Assembly (NCBI GenBank): GCA_000934455.1 | Contig: KN887904.1 | Span: 1-35,283, forward strand | Reading direction: 5' to 3' | Length of the DNA: 35,283 nt | DNA from: Apostichopus parvimensis | Lineage: Eukaryota > Echinodermata > Holothuroidea > Aspidochirotida > Stichopodidae | In this document: piece by piece, positions 11,701 to 23,700 of the stretch | How the letters are laid out: the number at the start of each line of letters is the position of its first letter | Numbering within the stretch: position 1 is the first letter of the stretch | Position numbers and translations under genes: made by a program | The notes under the pieces: generated by a model | Seen by the model: only the letters and a program-made list of their open reading frames with translations | Databases searched by the model: none | Told to the model about the DNA's origin: nothing

Positions 11701-14700
11701 ACATTGGCAGTTTCACAGTGATAGGGATTATATGAGATGATGTTAACATGCAATAACAATAATAATAATAAATTACACTTAAATATAGCGCTTAATACAG
11801 CGTTTCAAAGCGCTTTACAAAGTAGGAAAGAGACAAAGGAAAACAAGGGGAAAAAACCCAAAAAAAACCAGGAATCAAACAGAAATGTTTTAAGTTGTCT
11901 CTTGAAAATACAAAGGGAGGGAGAGTCACTAACATGAAATGGGAGTTTGTTCCAAGGAGAAGGCGCAGCGACAGAAAAGGCACGATCGCCATAACGAGTG
12001 CGGGTATGTGGACCAGGAGTTCATTGCAAATGCGCATGATTGGAAGAGTGAAGCGTAACTGTAGTTGACTGACGCAAAGGAGTAAGAAGGTCAGTGATAT
12101 ATTGAGGGGCAAGACCGTTGATCGCTTTGTAGGTAGGAAGTAGGATTTTAAACTGAATGCGCTGAGAGATGGGAAGCCAATGCAATGAACAGAGTACATG
12201 TACATCATTAACCATAGCATAGCACACCACAAAGCTTCTATTGCTCTATTCTATGCCCCTATCCTGTCGTTTGTTACTAACAGGGGTTGTCATTTTTAAT
12301 TTTCTAAGGTACCATCGGTGTCATGATCACCGCATCTCATAATCCTGAGCAAGATAATGGAGTGAAGCTTACAGAACCAATGGGAGAAATGTTAGTTCCA
12401 GAATGGGAGGCCTATGCCACCTCACTGGCTAATGCCAGGTAAGTCCCTCCTTAACAGGCAATGAAACGTACCTGAACAAAAGTTAAAATATAAGCAATGA
12501 AATCATGACTAAAATCATCACATAGTACAAAAAATCCATGCTAATTAGTTTACAGAAAATAAAAAATTAAAATTGAACAATTTGAGATTTTCGGAACAGT
12601 TAGCGAAATTTTCAGAACATGCCGTGGATTGTATCATAAGCCCAATGCCTAAAGACTATAGCCTAGGTCTGATATATCTTTTATTTTATTTAAGCGCCTT
12701 GCATTTGCTATGATTGATTGGTTTCATGCAATAAAAACGAATAATAGGCCTACACCAGCTAATTTTATGTACAGGCGGCCAATAATATACTGATTTTCCC
12801 TCATTTGGCTAGCTAGCTTGTTTGTGTAAACGAAACCTTCAATACCCGTAATTAATATTTGTTTACGCCTATTAAGAGGTTGTGGTTCTTTTTATTGGAG
12901 GTTTCAATAGGCTGTTATAATCATTACATGCAAAAGAAATTACAAAAACGCACAGTTCAGTAACATCTAGTAACTAGTATAAGCCTAGTACATCAATGTG
13001 ATATAACTTAAGTGAAACAGGCCCAAGTGTTATTGTCTGATGTCATGTGATAGAGATGACTTGCTTGGTTGAGGTGAAAATATGATGACAAAGGTGTGGT
13101 TTGCATGCATCAATGTTTGGGCCAACAAATTTGTTCATTTTTACAAAAAGGTTAATTACGTTAATTAAGGTTCTCTCCCTCTTGAATCTATGGCAAGTCT
13201 CTGATGTGTAAGTGAATGTAAGTGAAAATGGAATGCTAAAAGTTTTTAGGAGAGCGCAATGTGGACCTTTAAGCACTGCCCTCCCCCTCCTCTCACTTCT
13301 GGGGCACTGCCCACTCACTCCTCCATCTACCCTTCAGAAGAAACACTATGTGATTCAGACAGAACTTTTCTTGCGCGGTTGTTAAGGTTTTGTGCAGGTA
13401 TCGGTCTCACGATACCTTCCATTGCCACATTGCTTACTGGCCTTGTTGCTCTGATTGCAGAAGTGGCCTTGAGTGGCCAATTTATTTGGCATTGTTTGGG
13501 GAGTTTTCCTCTTCATGTATGTTTGGACCCCTTTTGGATCTATTGTTAGATGAAATGAATGTGATGACATCAACTGACTTGACTTGACTGACTTGCCAGA
13601 GAATCAAATGACTTTCAGTTTAAACTGACTCAATGAGAATAAAAATGACTTGTGACTTGACTTTACCTGCAATTAAATAAAATGACTTGTGACGTGACAT
13701 GTGACAATCAAATGACTTGTTACTTGAAAAAGTAAACTTGACTTGTGACTTGACTTGACTACAAACATGGACTTCTGACATGACTTGGTTACAACACTGC
13801 TGTTTTGTAGCCCACAATCAATTGTTCACAGTGATTGTGTGTAATGATATTCATCTCTGCTCTTGTTAACCCTTTTATTATTGTTAAATTGCAGAGACGA
13901 AGATGTAAAGGAAGTTCTCAGGGAGATTATCACTGGTGATGGAATCGACATGGATGTGACTGCAAATGTCTTTCTTGCCAAAGATACTAGGTAAGAATCT
14001 CTCTCGAATACATGATTTAATGATGGAGAGGTGTGACATTTTGGCTAAACTGAATATATTGTTCTCTTTTTGAGTTATTCAATCCGACTGTTCTATAGAG
14101 GTCAAAGACATGAACAAGAAATATGTCTTCCTTATCAAATGCGGTCTTCAAAGATGTTATGATCAAGAACCATGGGAAACGATATGCACTCATATATCAC
14201 AATGAGGTAATGATAAATCAAGAAAGGGTATTAGTATTGACCATAAATAACACTTCCATGTAAAGAGTACATTTTAGATAGTTGTGTTTCAAGTCACTCC
14301 TTTCTCCTTCATCAACAATTCTTCATTCCTCAATGCTCAAGCACCATCTTCTCTGTTACAATAATCTCTTTACTTTTTCTTTTCTTTAGGCCAAGTAGCT
14401 ATACCCTTGCACAAAGTCTCCAGGATGGAATTCAAACTTTGCATGGACAATATACTAATTTTGGTGAGTGTCGATAAAAAGAAAACACCATTCTCATATC
14501 AAGGAGAAGCAAGCTTGTCTTTATCATAATATGATTAGGTTCTTGGTAAATGAACAATTCTGCAAACATTTAACAAGATATCAGTTTATAAAGGTATGTG
14601 AATGCAGAGGGTGGGGGGAGGGGCTGCCATTGTATCTCACTGTATGTAGTGAGATTAAGTTCGTGCTGGAAGGGTCTTTTGTTGTCATGGATGTTTTCTT

Positions 14701-17700
14701 CTCAGCGTCTGAACAGATAAATAATATCCTACAAAAGTTTGTCAAGATATGTAGTACATAATGATAAATAAAAGTTACTTATTATCACAGACTAATACAG
14801 GTTGGAAGATCACTTTTACAGAGCTTTTTTGAAAAGTGGTACTCAACATCACAGAATAAATGTTAAGGTATCTGCATAGCTACGATCTCCTTTAAACCAA
14901 TCTGCATGTTTCTCTTTTTGGAATATCCATCACTGGAAAACCTGTTGGCTTCCTGGTTGTGGAAGCAACAGTCGTCACATCCACATCTTAACCCAAACAT
15001 GCAATGTATATTGTACTTGTCCCTATCTCGCCATCCTTCAATCATTATTTTACGATCATTAACTGCAATGACATTAATAAACACCACATTTTTCAATATC
15101 AAAATACAATACATTTTGGTCCAAGATTAGGTAGCTCTTGAGATGAATGTCTACATAGGTATAGAAAGGCAGTAACCTGCGAAGTGATAATAGCTTTTTC
15201 AAATTGGAAATGGACAAGTTGCAGTTTTGTGACGCGGTTCACTTGTTCCTTCCTGCATTCTTTTAACAGCTTTCATATGGGGACAGGGCCTCGAGGGAGG
15301 AGGGGGGGGGATAACAAAAACCTGTGTGATTGTAAGTTTACCTCTAGACAGTCTCCTTGCCCTCTCTCTGCATTCTTATAATACAATTCCTCTCATGAAT
15401 CACTCAATATATTGTTCATACTTAGAACCAGTTACCTATATAGCTCTCAAACAGTTCTCATGGAATACCACAGTGCACCCTTCCATACTGTTGTTGATCC
15501 ATAGATGTGGAATTATATGCTGGTTGACTATGGATTGACTGCCAGTTTACTGTGTAAATGATGTTAGAAAAAGAAGATGGTATAATGTGTGTACATTCCT
15601 ATGTCTAGATTTTAGTGTCTATATTTGCCATCTATCTTTACTACTTGGTGCATTGCATGAATCAATTGCAAAATTTATTGGTTATGCGCCTTCATCACAT
15701 GTGAAATCTATTGTCGTGTTGTAGTGATGTAGTTTATTCCTCCCTGTCCGTTAAATAGTGTGCTTGAACAGCATTGAGCACATGCACTGTACTGGTAATA
15801 GGAATGTTATACAACAGTTATATTAACAGGTAGGATGGTCTTAAAGTAAATTATAATATGCCCCTGGATAAAATACCCAGGTGGAGCTTTTACAGTTTCA
15901 CATTGGTGTAAGATCATGTTAATACTTCACCTCACCTCACCTATCCCGGAGTCTGGTAGACCGTAGGGGCGCCACAGACGCCCTCGCAACTACTTCTCTC
16001 CACTTCTTCCTGTCCTCGGCCTCTCGTAGGGCATCAGGCAGTTTGAGGCCTGTCCACTCTGGGATGTTGTCCTCCCATCTTTTTCTCTGTCTGCCTCTCC
16101 TTCTTCCTCCCGGTACTGTGCCCTGCAGGATCGTCTTAGCCAGTCCTGTCGATCTTGTGACATGGCCATACCATTCTCAGTTTTCGTTTCTTCACAATGG
16201 TGAGGAGGTCATCGTAGGGCCCGATAGCCTGGCCATTTCTGTTCCTCACTTCTTGATTGGAGATGTGGTCCCTGTAGGATATGTTGAGTCTGCGGAAACA
16301 TCTCATTTCTACAGCTTGTATCCTCCTTTCGATGTCTGCTGTCAGGGTCCATGACTCACAGGCGTAGAGAAATATGGAGGTGACAAGAGAGCGTATCAGT
16401 CGGATCTTCGACCGGAGGGTGATGTTCCTGTCTTTCCAAATTAGCTTCAGTTTCGTTACTGCTGATGTTGTCTCTGCAAGCCTGGAGAGTATTTCTGGCT
16501 TTGAACCTTCATCTGTTACTATTGCTCCCAGGTACTTGAAGCTCTGAACCGTTTCCAGCTTTTCGCCATTGGCCCTGATGTCTACGTTGATGCCATCGCT
16601 GCTATTGGTCATCAGCTTGGTTTTTTGTGCATTGATCTCCATCCCGTAGGCTGCCGAGGTCTTGTCGAGGCGTTCCACTAGACTGGAGAGCTCTTCTTCT
16701 TTTCCTGCAAGGGCATCAATGTCATCAGCAAATCGTAAGTTGGTACATGTTCTGCCACCGATGCTCACTGTCCCTTCATGCATTTCCAGAGCATCTGACA
16801 TGATTTTCTCGAGGAAAACGTTGAAGAGAGTAGGCGAGAGCAAGCAACCTTGCCGGACTCCGACTGTTGTCCTGAACCACTCCCCTATTGCACCATTGAA
16901 GATGACTGCGCTGGTGGCTTTGTCATAAAGCTGTTGGATCACTCTGGTGAGGTTGACATTGAAGTTGTAGTGTCTCATAGTTGCCCATAGAGCCGTGTGC
17001 CAGACTCTATCAAAAGCCTTTTTGAAGTCTATAAAGACATGGTAGAGGTCTTGCTGGTGTTGTAGGTAACGTTCGCACAGTATTCTGAGATTGAAGATCT
17101 GCTCTGTCGTGCTGCGACCAGCTCTAAATCCAGCCTGCTCCTCCGCAATGATTGCTTCTGCTTGTGGTTTCAGTCGGTTTAGCAAGATCTTCAACATTAC
17201 TTTACTCGGGTGGCAGATGAGGCTGATTGTGCGATAGTTCTGGCACTGTTGCAAGTTGCCTTTCTTTGGAAGGGTGATGACCAAAGACTGTGTCCATGGT
17301 GTGGGCCAGNNNNNNNNNNNNNNNNNNNNNNNNNNNNNNNNNNNNNNNNNNNNNNNNNNNNNNNNNNNNNNNNNNNNNNNNNNNNNNNNNNNNNNNNNNN
17401 NNNNNNNNNNNNNNNNNNNNNNNNNNNNNNNNNNNNNNNNNNNNNNNNNNNNNNNNNNNNNNNNNNNNNNNNNNNNNNNNNNNNNNNNNNNNNNNNNNNN
17501 NNNNGGATAGGGTGATTGTCAGTGTTAGTGGCAGGTGGGACATCGAGTATCTCCTGGTCTACATCAGCTCTGTGGTTGTACAGCTCCGAACAGTACTCGG
17601 TCCATCTTTTAAGAATGTCCTGGTCTTCTGTAAGACAGTTCCCTTCCTTGTCCTGTATGGTGGTGGCTCTACCCTGCTTTGTGCTGGTCATGTCTTTTAC

Positions 17701-20700
17701 CAGTTGGTAGGCTTTGTTGCTGTTATTCCTCGACAAGTTCTCCTCCAAGTCTTGACATTGTTGCTCAATCCATGACTCCTTTGCTTTTCTCATACCCCTC
17801 TTAATTTCCTGGTTGACCAATTTATACCGTTTGGCCCCATCAGTCTCATTTCGTTTCTTCTTTAGCTCCCTACGTTTGTCGCACAGATTGAGGATGTCAT
17901 CTGAAACCCATGGCTTTTTCACTCGACGCTGTTTGCCAAGAATGTCGCTGGCTGTTTCCATCATTGCCGAGTTGAGAGTGTCGGTCATTACATTCATGTC
18001 TGTTTCGTCAGAGTCAAGCAGAGTGAGCGGTGCAAATTTTCCCCCGATCATGGCTTGGAACGCTTCGGTGACAATTGGGTCCCTAAGCTTCTCGAGGTCG
18101 AACTTCATCCTAGTGGGTTAATACTTTAGCATTTGCAAAACCCACAGAACATAAATATTGTAAGGGAAGAAGGAAAACATTAGAGATTCAAGCATCTGGC
18201 TGTATTATGTCTGATTTAACAGAACTGTCCTCAGTCTCCAGTCTTGAGTGTGAATTAGATTTTTCTCAGCTGTTTGCATCGTCTAATGGTGATGTTTGTG
18301 TTGGATTCCCCTTCATGTCTCCTCAGTTCAAGTTTAATTATATGCAAGCAGTGTTTGGATAGTTGTGATTCTACTAGATATTTCTTGTTTGACAGGATTG
18401 CTAACCACGCCACAACTCCACTATATGGTTAGATGTCACAATACTAAGGGATTGTACGGCCAACCAACAGAACAAGGCTACTACACAAAACTGTCTCGGG
18501 CATTCTTAAAATTGAGACAATTGGTAAGAGTACACTGTTAAGTTACAGGATTAGACTCCTGTTAGCATCATGTAGATGGTGAGGGTTATTAAATCTTGAC
18601 ATGAGGTTTGATTTAATAGGTAGAGGCTAAGAAGCTTTTTAGTGAATGATTGATGACTCAAGAAAGTTGGTTTCTCTCCTTCCTTCATGTTAGTAATGAA
18701 TCATGATATAAACATAGATAAAGCTCCATTGATTACATAATGCAGCTGGCAGTATTTAGATCCTCTTTTAGATACAAATGCATACATTACCGATATAAGG
18801 AGGAAAAAAAATCAACCTGTGCACATTGTATCATTTGTACATGCATGGTCTTGTGATATTATCAAGGAAATAACAATTGCATTTACTATTATCAAACTGG
18901 AAACTTTAAATCCTATGCCATTGCAAAATTAGACACCATAAAGTAGTAACACAGAGGTAAGAGTTATTCATGACTTCAATGGTCAAGCTATACTTCCTGT
19001 GGTGCAATATTGTTTTTTCATCTGGTCCAAAATATTACTGTAATACTACTCTTTCTGTATGTTTTTCTTCACATTTTTGTCATAGATACAGGGGAACATT
19101 GATGAGTATAAATGTCAAAAGATTCATCACATATTTTAAGGGTTTTGGGGTCCTTGCATTCCTCTCAGTTGGTGCTATGGCTTACAAAATAAAAGAACAT
19201 TGTTAAGAAGAACACAATTTTTTTTGGCTAAATGCAGTTATCATTTATATATTAGGTGGATAGTTACAAGTTTTAATGTAGACAGTTAATATTAGCTGCC
19301 TTGTTTGCAGTAATGGAGGTATATAAACTATATTTACAGACGTTATTATTGCAGGTTAGATGCAGAGGTACCTTTAATGTCTTGTTAATATTATCACACA
19401 TTAAGTTTTATAGCAATATTTTACTTGTTTTTGTTAACGATTGTCAACCACATGTTATTTTCACTTAGTAATTTATGTTGCAGGTCTCGGCCAGTGGGGA
19501 CAGAGGCTACTCTCCTGTTATCATAGTGGATGGTGCCAATGGGGTCGGGGCATTAAAGATACAACAGCTTCTCAGCTTTCTGAAAGGAACTTTGGACATC
19601 TCAGTTTGCAATGATGGTACAACCGGCAAACTCAATGACAAAGTACGTCATATTACAAGTTGACACTTAATTGCAAACAATGAGCTTGGTGCCAAGGTAG
19701 TTTGGTCCCAAGGTAGGTTGGTACTTGGTAACTTGGTCCCAAAGTAGCTTGGTTCCAAGGTAACTTGGTCCCAAGGTAGCTTGATACTTGGTAACTTGGT
19801 CCCAAAGTAGCTTGGTCCCAAGGTAACTTGGTCCAAAGGTAGCTTGGTACTTGGTAACTTAGTCCCAAAGTAGCTTGGTTCCAAGGTAACTTGGTCCCAA
19901 GGTAGCTTGATACTTGGTAACTTGGTCCCAAGGTAGCTTGGTCCCAAGGTAGCTTGGTCCCAAGGTAGCTTGGTACTTGGTCCCAAGGTAGCTTGGTACT
20001 TGGTAACTTGGTCCCAAAGTAGCTTGGTACTTGGTAACCTGGTCCCAATGTAGCTTGGTACTTGGTAACTCAGTCCCAAGGTAGCTTGGTAACTTGGTAA
20101 CAATATAATATTTGTGCATTTGTGCCCCAAGAGGGATTGTCTCAATGGTGCACTGTTTGGTATGTGGGTGTGACAAGTAACCAATGACCAGGTGTTAGTG
20201 TATTTAAATTTGTGCGAGAGGGCCTTGGCCATGAACAAGATTGAACCGTCAACATTTAAAAATCCTCATTGATATTGTGAATATGAAAAGGTTATTTGAT
20301 GTATACATAGGTTAAGTCTGGAAATGCTTGCAGAGTATGAACTTGTGCAATGACATAAGGTAACCCAAACTTAGTCCTAATTGCCAAAAAGGTTGTACAC
20401 TTCTCTTAATTGTGATTATTTCAGCTAGTTGTAATTCATTGTCAACTTAAATGACATTCCACTTTCCATGCGGCTGCTTTAAATCACATTTGGAAATGTG
20501 AACATACTGTGTATATTTGAAGTAAATGGATAGCACTCATAATCTAAGAATGCTTCAATTTAGGATTTTGCTTTCTATTTTGACAGTAACTGACCTGGAC
20601 TGTTAGTTCATAATCAACTTTTGACAGTTTAAAGGATTGTCATCTAAAAAGCACAAATTAGCAGAGGGAGATCTAAAAGATAGCAATATGCTTGGATAAC

Positions 20701-23700
20701 AATGTCCAAGGTTCTGCATAATTCCATAACTTGATGTGTAATCAGCCTGTAATGGAATAATAAATCAAGTGCTTCTGTATCATGCAATGACTTGTAATGA
20801 ACCTGTAAGAAGGAAAATGTGTCAATTAAACGGGCAGAATTGAATAATTAGCTCCATTTCATCCTTTGAATCATCCTTTTGATTTCAGTGTGGTGCTGAC
20901 TTTGTTAAGCTGCTACAGAAGTGCCCTAATGGTGAGTTTAATATAGCATATTCATATCTTTGTGGTTGTGTTGAATACAATAATACAGTGACATGTCTTA
21001 CTAAGATTTTCAAAGAGCGTATGCACATAATAGTTGTTGATCATTTCTGTTCCAAGGAAGGGGGACATGTTCCTTACGGTCTCCCTCAATTCTAAATGTG
21101 GCTAAATCTGTGTCACAATAAGTTGACATTTTTTTCATTGTATTTTGATTATCTTGCCCGTTATGAGGTATGTAGTGAGAGGGTAGTGAGAGCGTTGTGG
21201 TCAAGGCAGTGGACTTGTGATCTAAGGATTGCAGGTTCGAGTCCTGGCCAGATCATTGCGTTGGGTCCTTGGGCAAGGCACTTTATCTCCATTGCCTCTC
21301 TTCACCCAGGTGTATAAATGGGGACCTGTGAGATTAAACTGTCAGCTGAGCGCTGTTTAGCTGCTGCCATCCGTAGGGATTGTCTCTATGTTTGACAGGT
21401 TATCATTGACCAGGGTAATATTGTGATTGTAAAGCGCATAGAAATGCATCTGTATATAGTTGGGGTATATAAATGAATATATTATTATTATTAGTATTTC
21501 GATGGATGTCTTTACTGTTACTGTCTGTGAACCTCTTCTGTGATTTACATTGATTTGTCTCCCTCTTCTCATTAACAAACAATACACTCAGTTGCATTGA
21601 GTTTGTGAAATTTGAATGATATGAAGTGTGAACAATCTTTGTTTTGTTTGTTATTTATTGCAGGTGTTGAAGCAGTTGCTGATGTTAAGTGTGTCTCCTT
21701 TGATGGTGATGCAGACAGGATTGTGTATTTCTATGTTGACAAAGGTGATTCCACATGGCTCTTCATTGCACCTAATATGTGCAGAGGTAATGGTGGTAAA
21801 TAGGTTCACTTCACAGATGCGAGACTTCACCGATCTGCCAAATCATAAATTCCTTGTTCCAGGTTGTAAAGTTCTAAGATTGAATTAAGTGGAAAGTACT
21901 AATTTAAGGTTTGCTCATACCATTTCTTGAGCATTTTTACACTGACATTGTATGTGCTTGTCGCATATAAAAAGTGTGTAGAAGATGTTAACAATATGTT
22001 TTTACTCGTGGTAGGAAGATTCGTATGGTATTCTGAATTATAATTGTATTTTGTTGTGATACGTATATATACTTAATACTTCCTGGCTATAAAGAGTAAT
22101 AGTAACCCCTTGATAATCAGCAGCTTCATAGTAGGTATGACAAGCCCCACTCTAAAGGGGACTCTATGTCCACGCATAGTGCATGTGCATATCTAACGTG
22201 GACATTCAGAGGTTCAGACGATGGTTATATGTATATCACATATTTTAATATTTTCCAATGTACTTATTTCTTTAGAAAAGAAGTTTTACCTGCTGGATGG
22301 AGACAAACTTGCTACTTTGGTAAGCTCTATTATGTTTCACATTTCAGTATTAATAAATTCCTCTTTTCTGGAACTGGAGATTTAAGTGAGAGGAGTGTTT
22401 CTTTTGCTTTGACAGCATAATGGTGAAGTAATATTCCTCTCAGTTGAATAACCTTCATATAAAAAAAATAAGTGCCTATTCTACTGCTGCCTTTATTGGT
22501 AATGTTACCATCAAGGTTTAGGTTGTTTTAACATTGCACATTCCTGATTGGCAAATGACAAAATGCAAATATTCATTGAGGTATCAATGATGTAAAATTT
22601 AGTTTTATCTTTAGGAATCAAATATCTCAAGGCTTTCCTTCTTGAGGTACCATGCTTAGTTGGTTTCCACCAATAATTTCATGTTCAATCGATATGAAGT
22701 GACCACTTAAGAATAAGGTCTTGTTACCTATTATGAGAATACTCATACGGAATATGAGAAGCATCCCAAATTGAGATCACTGGTTTAGAAGGTTATTCGG
22801 ATTTGACCTCTGTTGACCACTAATGACTTCTGACATACACTTCAGGTTCATCAAACCAATTTGTTTTATCCACTATCCTAGTATGAAATATCATCCAAGA
22901 TATTCCCTTCTAGTGACGTTATGTTTACAAAGTTTACATTGGCCTCCATTAAAAACACACATCAAATACATGCAATCATGATTGAACAACAAATGGGCAT
23001 TTTATTCAGGGCTATTTCCTTGTTAATTGGTACAGCGCAAGTAACCTTTACGTTTGATCATTATACTAAGTAACCTAGGCCTACATTCAATCACATTGAG
23101 CAACAGATCTGTTTAGGTATATCATTAATATTCTGGACACAGTCTAGTACATTCAGATTATATTTGTTTTTTGGACAATAACTCAATTACGTATTCAAAT
23201 TCTATTAATAGGCCTTCATAGGCCTTCACACACAATACTGTGAAGACCCTTGCCTGACTGACACCCATTCACATATACCATGAGTCTCTTGCCGAGATAT
23301 ATTAATATCTGAATTTGCTAGTATATTCAAATTATGTAATAAGGTATTTAATAGTTTTGTAAAATTATTTAATAGTTTGTAATAAATTTAGTATAATAGT
23401 AGTCGGTTATATTGTCATTGATTTTAATCGTACTCCATGAATATTAAAGCATTTCGGTTACTTAGTTTGCAGGTTACATACAGCATCTTCTTACCTTGTC
23501 AGGGCTGACTCTGAATGTTGGTCTTGTCCAGACAGCCTACGCCAATGGAAGCTCAACTCAATATGCCGTTCAAGAAATAGTATGTACCGTAATACATGTT
23601 TTGCTACATTCGTATGACTGGATAACCTCAGAGAATTGAGAAAACGCAAATGCAAATAAACCTAAATGACAACAAGAAATTGGTTGCTATTCTTAGATAT

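Larger units (their letters stand above)
6792..12308 (+). other. PGM3 intron 2
   Basis: 5.5-kb phase 1 intron filled with repeats: the inverted pair 6890-7205 and 10431-10725, an unexplained - strand open frame at 7797-8361, the hairpin-rich GC patch at 8461-8593, TTCCCGCGA words at 9836-10160, a GGATC/AGGTCA unit at 10795-11000 and a LINE 3' end at 11754-12232. 8700-9830 shows nothing I can name. Confidence 0.75.
15928..18116 (-). mobile_element. 5'-truncated non-LTR retrotransposon (RTE/CR1-like), antisense
   Basis: Encodes a LINE polyprotein from the linker after the (missing) endonuclease to the C-terminus. From 18108 toward the gap lies the linker ([50 protein letters not shown]). From 17284 to 16136 lies the reverse transcriptase: [45 protein letters not shown], and the catalytic FADD near 16725, then a C-terminal region with YACESWT. 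Near 16180 one extra base breaks the frame; beyond it the correct frame stays open for 78 codons to a TGA at 15937-15939. The 3' end is three CACCT (GGTGA) units at 15928-15942. The assembly gap hides the first reverse-transcriptase motifs. Well preserved but inactive as sequenced: no endonuclease and one shift. Confidence 0.92.
15918..18126. repeat. 10-bp target-site duplication flanking LINE
   Basis: GTTAATACTT at 15918-15927 and again at 18117-18126, exactly abutting the two ends of the LINE. The match is perfect and cannot be extended either way. It defines the insertion boundaries and means the element integrated by target-primed reverse transcription. Confidence 0.85.
14464..18395 (+). 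other. PGM3 intron 5
   Basis: 3.9-kb phase 1 intron. 14464-15917 shows nothing recognisable except a short G-rich patch near 15295-15311. 15928-18116 is the antisense LINE with its flanking duplications. 18127-18395 is plain AT-rich sequence. Confidence 0.8.

Noticed and set aside
11792..12232. 146-codon - strand hydrophobic frame
   Set aside because: It is a shadow frame of the LINE C-terminal fragment, whose recognisable residues lie in the neighbouring frames.
791..13795. One 13-kb transposon carrying PGM3 exons 1-3
   Set aside because: The flanking octamers do not match and many unrelated insertions lie between; two solitary ends explain it better.
19682..20100. CRISPR-like array
   Set aside because: Units are contiguous and degenerate with no unique spacers, in an animal intron.
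19648..20238. 196-codon - strand frame rich in [10 protein letters not shown] repeats
   Set aside because: It is the translation of the minisatellite; all - strand frames are open there because the unit lacks stops. No sign of selection for protein.
21184..21255. A tRNA gene at the SINE head
   Set aside because: A and B boxes are present, but the cloverleaf is poor and the sequence runs on into a SINE body with an (ATT)n tail.
21745..21803. Longer PGM3 exon 9 reading to the stop at 21803
   Set aside because: The extension does not resemble the family, whereas splicing at 21744 joins exon 10 in phase and restores it.
23473..23579. Exon 11 starting after CAG 23472
   Set aside because: Out of phase with exon 10; the resulting frame meets a stop after a few codons and loses the [11 protein letters not shown] motif.
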